Source: an uncultured Clostridia bacterium (lineage in GTDB: Bacteria; Bacillota; Clostridia; UBA1381; UMGS1253). Taken from it: DNA of 6,610 bases. The position numbers were made by a program, and so were the translations under genes. The notes under the pieces were generated by a model, which saw nothing but the letters and a program-made list of their open reading frames with translations, was not told the origin of the DNA and did no database searches. How positions within the stretch are numbered: position 1 is the first letter of the stretch; every line of letters begins with the position of its first letter. Shown in pieces: positions 5,152 to 6,610 of this stretch. The stretch is from contig CALAUK010000201.1 of the NCBI GenBank assembly GCA_937892135.1, positions 1 to 6,610 on the forward strand, written 5' to 3'.

Positions 5152-6330
5152 TTAGGCTAATCCTGCCTCTTTTTTAAGAATTTCTGCTTTATCTGTCATT
5201 TCCCACGGAAGAGAGATATCTTCTCTTCCCATGTGACCGTATGCAGCGGTCTGCTTGTAAATAGGCTTTCTTAAATCAAGCTTATTGATAATCGCTGTCG
5301 GACGAAGGTCAAAATGCTTTTCTACAAGCTCTGCAATCTTGCTTTCGGGAATTTTTGCAGTTCCGAATGTTTCAACCAAAACAGAAACGGGTTTTGCAAC
5401 ACCGATAGCATAAGCAATCTGAATTTCGCATTTATCAGCAAGACCTGCTTTAACGATATTCTTTGCAACATATCTTGCCGCATAAGCTGCACTTCTGTCA
5501 ACCTTAGTCGGGTCTTTTCCTGAGAAAGCACCGCCGCCGTGTCTTCCAACACCGCCGTAGGTATCAACAATAATCTTTCTTCCTGTATGACCTGAATCTC
5601 CCTGAGGTCCGCCGATAACAAAACGGCCTGTGGGGTTAATATAAAACTTTGTGTTTTCATCAACAAGCTCTTCGGGAAGAGTTGGTTTTATAACGTTTTC
5701 AATTATATCTTTTCTGATTGTTTCAAGGTCTGTCTTTTCATCGTGCTGGCTTGAAACAACAACAGTATCAATTCTTACAGGTGTATCGCCATCATACTCA
5801 ACGGTAACCTGAGTTTTTCCGTCAGGACGAAGATATGATAAAGTACCGTTCTTTCTTACTTCTGTAAGCTTTAATGCCATTTTATGAGCATAATAAATAG
5901 GCATAGGCATTAAAACCTCTGTTTCGTTACAAGCGTAACCAAACATCATTCCCTGGTCGCCTGCACCATTTTCAAAATTCATCTCCCCTGCTTTTGTTTC
6001 AAGAGAGTTATCAACACCTAAAGCAATATCTTCTGACTGCTTGTCTAGCGCAGTTAAAACACCGCAGGTATCGCAGTCAAAGCCATACTTTGCTCTGTCA
6101 TAGCCTGTCTCTCTTATTGTTTCTCTTACGATTGTCTGCACATCAAAATCTGCTGTTGTGCTGATTTCGCCAACTACAACAACAAGACCTGTTGTAACTG
6201 TAACCTCACAGGCAACTCTCGCCATAGGGTCTTTTGAAAGTATATCATCTAATATAGCATCTGAAATAAGGTCGCTTATTTTATCCGGATGCCCTTCTGT
6301 AACTGATTCGGAAGTAAATAATCTTCTCAT
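5152..6330 (-). CDS. metK: S-adenosylmethionine synthetase (methionine adenosyltransferase)
   Basis: Makes S-adenosylmethionine from methionine and ATP with release of phosphate and diphosphate; it is the cell's main methyl-donor source. The 392-residue protein has the normal length. Motifs are FTSESVTEGHPDK at 5-17 (catalytic H14, nucleotide contacts), the first signature GAGDQG at 122-127, GPQGDSGHTGRK at 241-252, and the second signature GGGAFSGKDPTKVDRS at 265-280. The ATG at 6330 has GAGGT six bases upstream and AAGGAG a little further away. It stands alone with its own promoter; no clear terminator follows, so some read-through into rplU is possible. The leader is only about 45 bases, too short for a SAM riboswitch, which many Firmicutes metK genes carry. 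All key residues are present. Confidence 0.98.
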   Translation of the reverse strand: MRRLFTSESVTEGHPDKISDLISDAILDDILSKDPMARVACEVTVTTGLVVVVGEISTTADFDVQTIVRETIRETGYDRAKYGFDCDTCGVLTALDKQSEDIALGVDNSLETKAGEMNFENGAGDQGMMFGYACNETEVLMPMPIYYAHKMALKLTEVRKNGTLSYLRPDGKTQVTVEYDGDTPVRIDTVVVSSQHDEKTDLETIRKDIIENVIKPTLPEELVDENTKFYINPTGRFVIGGPQGDSGHTGRKIIVDTYGGVGRHGGGAFSGKDPTKVDRSAAYAARYVAKNIVKAGLADKCEIQIAYAIGVAKPVSVLVETFGTAKIPESKIAELVEKHFDLRPTAIINKLDLRKPIYKQTAAYGHMGREDISLPWEMTDKAEILKKEAGLA

Positions 6331-6381
6331 ATCACTACCTCTTTTCTCCTTAAGTATTATAAATACACATCATACCAATTC

Positions 6382-6410
6382 ATTATACCGCAAATTAACC
6401 CAAAAATCAA
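6382..6410 (-). promoter_or_regulatory. Sigma-A-type promoter of metK
   Basis: On the minus strand TTGATT (-35, 6405-6410) and a perfect TATAAT (-10, 6382-6387) are separated by exactly 17 bases. Transcription would start near 6375, about 45 bases before the metK ATG. The promoter is divergent from that of the tRNA gene, with 59 bases between the two -35 boxes. Confidence 0.85.
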
Positions 6411-6469
6411 CACCCAAAAATATATTTTAATATTTCTGTGCTATTTTACTAATTTTCCGCTTTTTTTCC

Positions 6470-6499
6470 TTGACAAACTTAACTTTTATATGGTATACT
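6470..6499 (+). promoter_or_regulatory. Sigma-A-type promoter of the tRNA-Ser gene
   Basis: TTGACA (perfect -35, 6470-6475) is followed after 18 bases by TATACT (-10, 5 of 6, 6494-6499), with a TG one base before the -10. The expected start of transcription near 6506 is about a dozen bases before the mature tRNA 5' end. Confidence 0.85.
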
Positions 6500-6517
6500 A
6501 ACCTTCGTTATAGATAA

Positions 6518-6609
6518 GGAGGAGTACCCAAGAGGCTGAAGGGTCTGGCTTCGAACACCAGTAGGTCGGTAGCACCGGCGCAAGGGTTCAAATCCCTTCT
6601 CCTCCGCCA
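6518..6609 (+). tRNA. tRNA-Ser (anticodon CGA)
   Basis: Complete class II tRNA with encoded CCA. The acceptor stem GGAGGAG (6518-6524) pairs perfectly with CTCCTCC (6599-6605), followed by discriminator G and CCA (6607-6609). The D stem is CCC/GGG. The anticodon loop TTCGAAC (6550-6556) gives anticodon CGA at 6552-6554, which reads the serine codon UCG. A long variable arm with a six-base-pair stem (GTCGGT/ACCGGC, one wobble) is typical of serine tRNAs. The T arm is AAGGG/CCCTT with loop TTCAAAT. The pair next to the anticodon loop is a C-A mismatch. The window ends one base after the gene, so its terminator and any following tRNA genes cannot be seen. Confidence 0.96.
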
Positions 6610-6610
6610 A

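Noticed and set aside
5314..5666. Open frames on both strands within metK
   Set aside because: They are shadow frames of the fully intact MetK coding sequence, without motifs or start signals.
6331..6375. Riboswitch in the metK leader
   Set aside because: The leader is too short and lacks the conserved core helices of SAM-type riboswitches; only a weak five-base-pair AT-rich stem can form.
6158..6430. Plus-strand open frame of 90 codons over the metK start and promoter
   Set aside because: It is antisense to the metK N-terminus and ends in the AT-rich intergenic region; it has no ribosome binding site or recognisable protein content.

Overview
The window is an AT-rich chromosomal housekeeping block. 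Its gene order (metK, rplU, rpmA, obgE, yhbY, nadD, yqeK, rsfS, leuS, all on the minus strand) and strong AGGAGG-type ribosome binding sites point to a Firmicutes bacterium, most likely class Clostridia. The LeuRS N-terminus (PYPSGHGLHVGHPRGY) fits this too. Genus or family cannot be fixed from the sequence. I see no mobile element, CRISPR array, phage gene or defence system.

Read in the direction of transcription (right to left), the layout is as follows. (1) At the right edge a tRNA-Ser(CGA) gene lies on the plus strand with its own promoter, divergent from metK. (2) metK makes S-adenosylmethionine from its own near-consensus promoter and a short leader. (3) rplU-rpmA encode ribosomal proteins L21 and L27. 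They sit behind a consensus promoter and a structured leader of about 90 nt, and end at a clear intrinsic terminator. (4) obgE-yhbY-nadD-yqeK follow as a tight cluster: a ribosome-assembly GTPase, a CRM-domain RNA-binding protein, NAD biosynthesis, and an HD-domain Ap4A hydrolase. Spacers are 18, 9 and about 2 bases. (5) A new promoter then drives rsfS-leuS, which encode the ribosomal silencing factor and leucyl-tRNA synthetase. leuS runs off the left edge after residue 331.

The common theme is ribosome production and translation capacity: L21, L27, Obg, YhbY, RsfS, LeuRS and tRNA-Ser. Nucleotide and cofactor metabolism (NadD, YqeK, MetK) is interleaved with it. The most unusual point is what is absent. 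Most Firmicutes carry the protease gene prp between rplU and rpmA and make L27 with a cleaved N-terminal extension. Here both are missing, and an in-frame stop just upstream of the rpmA start rules the extension out. The lytR-type gene often found between yqeK and rsfS in related clusters is also absent; a promoter and a leader hairpin occupy that gap. I do not see a previously undescribed multi-gene system here.
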